Shown here piece after piece: positions 5,077-5,785 of a stretch of 5,785 bases of DNA. Numbering within the stretch: position 1 is the first letter of the stretch; each line of letters opens with the position of its first letter. The stretch covers positions 1 to 5,785 of the forward strand of contig JAOUIM010000250.1 of NCBI GenBank assembly GCA_029884035.1. The letters run 5' to 3'. The stretch comes from Aquincola sp. (lineage in GTDB: Bacteria > Pseudomonadota > Gammaproteobacteria > Burkholderiales > Burkholderiaceae_C). The translations under genes and the position numbers were made by a program. The notes under the pieces are model-generated. The model did no database searches. It was not told where the DNA came from and was given only the letters and a program-made list of their open reading frames with translations.

Positions 5077-5785
5077 GGCAATTCCTTGTCGGGCGGGGCT
5101 GCGAGCGTATCGCGCGGCCCGATCATTGCGCCCAGCCGCGCCTTGAGCGAGGGCAGCAGCAGCGCGCGCGGCGGTGGCAGCGGCGGCGGGGTGACCACCG
5201 CGACGACGTCACTGGTTGCCGCGGCCGTCGGCGACGCGGTGGCGGACAGGTCCGAGGCGCCGACCGGGGCCGATGTGGCCTGTGCCTGCGCTGAGGCAGC
5301 CGACGCTTCGACCGCCGCTGCGGGCTGCGATGACGCCGCTTCGGATGCCCCGGCCGACGCTGGGCCGCTGGCCGGCAGCATCGCCACCGGGATGACGGCC
5401 GAGGCCGGGCCGACGGGCACGGATGCCAACGGTGGCGGTGGCGGCAGCGCCGCGGGCGACTGCTTCTTGCCCGCCAGCAGCGCGGCGTATACGGTCGCGT
5501 TGGACAGCACCTTCTTGACGTAGTCGCGTGTCTCCGCGAACGGGATGTTCTCGGCCCAGATCGCCGGCTCGACGGTCGCGCCCTCGCGCCAGCGTCGCGG
5601 CCGGTTGGGGCCTGCGTTGTAGGCGGCTGCGGCCATGGCCTGCGAACCGTCGAAATCGTCGAGCACGAGCTTGAGGTAGGTGGTGCCGAGCCGCAGGTTG
5701 GTGCCGCGATCGGTGATCTGGTCGTTCGTGTAGGGCAGGCCGATCTTGCGCGCCGTCCAGCGCGCGGTGGACGGCATGAGCTGCA
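5073..5785 (-). CDS. Lytic transglycosylase (SLT domain), C-terminal part with Ala/Pro-rich tail (5' end outside the window)
   Basis: Soluble lytic transglycosylases cleave the MurNAc-GlcNAc bond of peptidoglycan in the periplasm and leave 1,6-anhydro-MurNAc ends. The gene enters from the right edge, and its first readable residues QLMPSTARW belong to the SLT motif M-Q-L-M-P-x-T-A. The catalytic Glu and signal peptide therefore lie outside the window, and the ATG at 5777 is an internal methionine, not a start. Numbering from that Met, AAAYNAGPNR (50-59) is the hallmark substrate-groove motif and ETRDYVKKVLSNATVYAALL (82-101) the usual end of the catalytic domain. After residue 104 comes a tail of about 130 residues, rich in Ala, Pro and Ser, including a run of five prolines (112-116) and PPPLPPPR (197-204), ending SLKARLGAMIG (210-220) and DKELP. 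The tail is probably a disordered wall-spanning or partner-binding extension. The stop overlaps the next gene's ATG. Confidence 0.93.
   Translation of the reverse strand, partial: QLMPSTARWTARKIGLPYTNDQITDRGTNLRLGTTYLKLVLDDFDGSQAMAAAAYNAGPNRPRRWREGATVEPAIWAENIPFAETRDYVKKVLSNATVYAALLAGKKQSPAALPPPPPLASVPVGPASAVIPVAMLPASGPASAGASEAASSQPAAAVEASAASAQAQATSAPVGASDLSATASPTAAATSDVVAVVTPPPLPPPRALLLPSLKARLGAMIGPRDTLAAPPDKELP
5083..5087 (-). promoter_or_regulatory. Shine-Dalgarno (AAGGA) of the NDUFA9-like gene
   Basis: AAGGA on the minus strand lies six bases before the ATG at 5076, inside the last codons of the lytic transglycosylase gene. It is the clearest ribosome-binding site in the window and fixes the start of the NDUFA9-like protein. 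It also shows that this gene can initiate independently even though its ATG overlaps the upstream stop codon. Confidence 0.7.

Noticed and set aside
2563..5523. A plus-strand open frame of 986 codons opposite cca, the NDUFA9-like gene and the transglycosylase.
   Set aside because: It is codon-aligned antisense to cca and the NDUFA9-like gene, so it stays open simply because TTA, CTA and TCA codons are rare in this GC-rich genome. Its product is Arg/His/Ala-rich with no domain, while the opposite strand encodes clear conserved proteins.

Overview
The window is gene-dense, very GC-rich DNA that reads as a chromosomal housekeeping region of a betaproteobacterium, most likely Burkholderiales of the Rubrivivax/Methylibium/Leptothrix kind. 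The reasons are the GC-ending codon use, the FolB N-terminus (LFLRNYEVWINIGVHEFEK), the NDUFA9-like/Cca neighbourhood, and a TACAAT box set directly before a start codon. This placement is inferred from protein resemblance; no search was run. I see no mobile element, CRISPR array, tRNA, rRNA or phage gene.

Layout from left to right. Positions 1-201 (minus) hold the first 67 codons of folB, cut by the window edge. Positions 198-983 (minus) encode a pteridine-reductase-like short-chain dehydrogenase that overlaps folB by an ATGA. Fifteen bases separate it from a divergent gene at 999-2105 (plus), a MidA/NDUFAF7-type methyltransferase, followed after 2 bases by a 63-residue DUF2905 membrane protein (2108-2299). 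Across a 22-base gap, inside a hairpin that takes in both stop codons, these meet a convergent minus-strand series. Read in its own direction from the right edge, that series is a lytic transglycosylase lacking its N-terminus (5785-5073), an NDUFA9-like NAD(P)-binding protein (5076-4102, ATGA overlap), the CCA-adding enzyme Cca (3975-2746, GTG start, after a 126-base gap) and an unrecognised membrane protein with a zinc-ribbon-like tail (2702-2322, GTG start).

The folM-like/folB pair points to reduced pterin or folate metabolism. MidA and the NDUFA9-like protein are both homologous to respiratory complex I assembly or accessory proteins, so the neighbourhood has a weak complex I theme. Cca matures or repairs tRNA 3' ends, and the lytic transglycosylase remodels peptidoglycan. 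Nothing here looks like a dedicated new system. The points most worth checking are the probable leaderless divergent promoter at 981-1004, the hairpin shared by two stop codons at 2296-2325, and the small membrane zinc-ribbon protein. The very long open frames opposite the real genes are explained by the scarcity of TTA, CTA and TCA codons.
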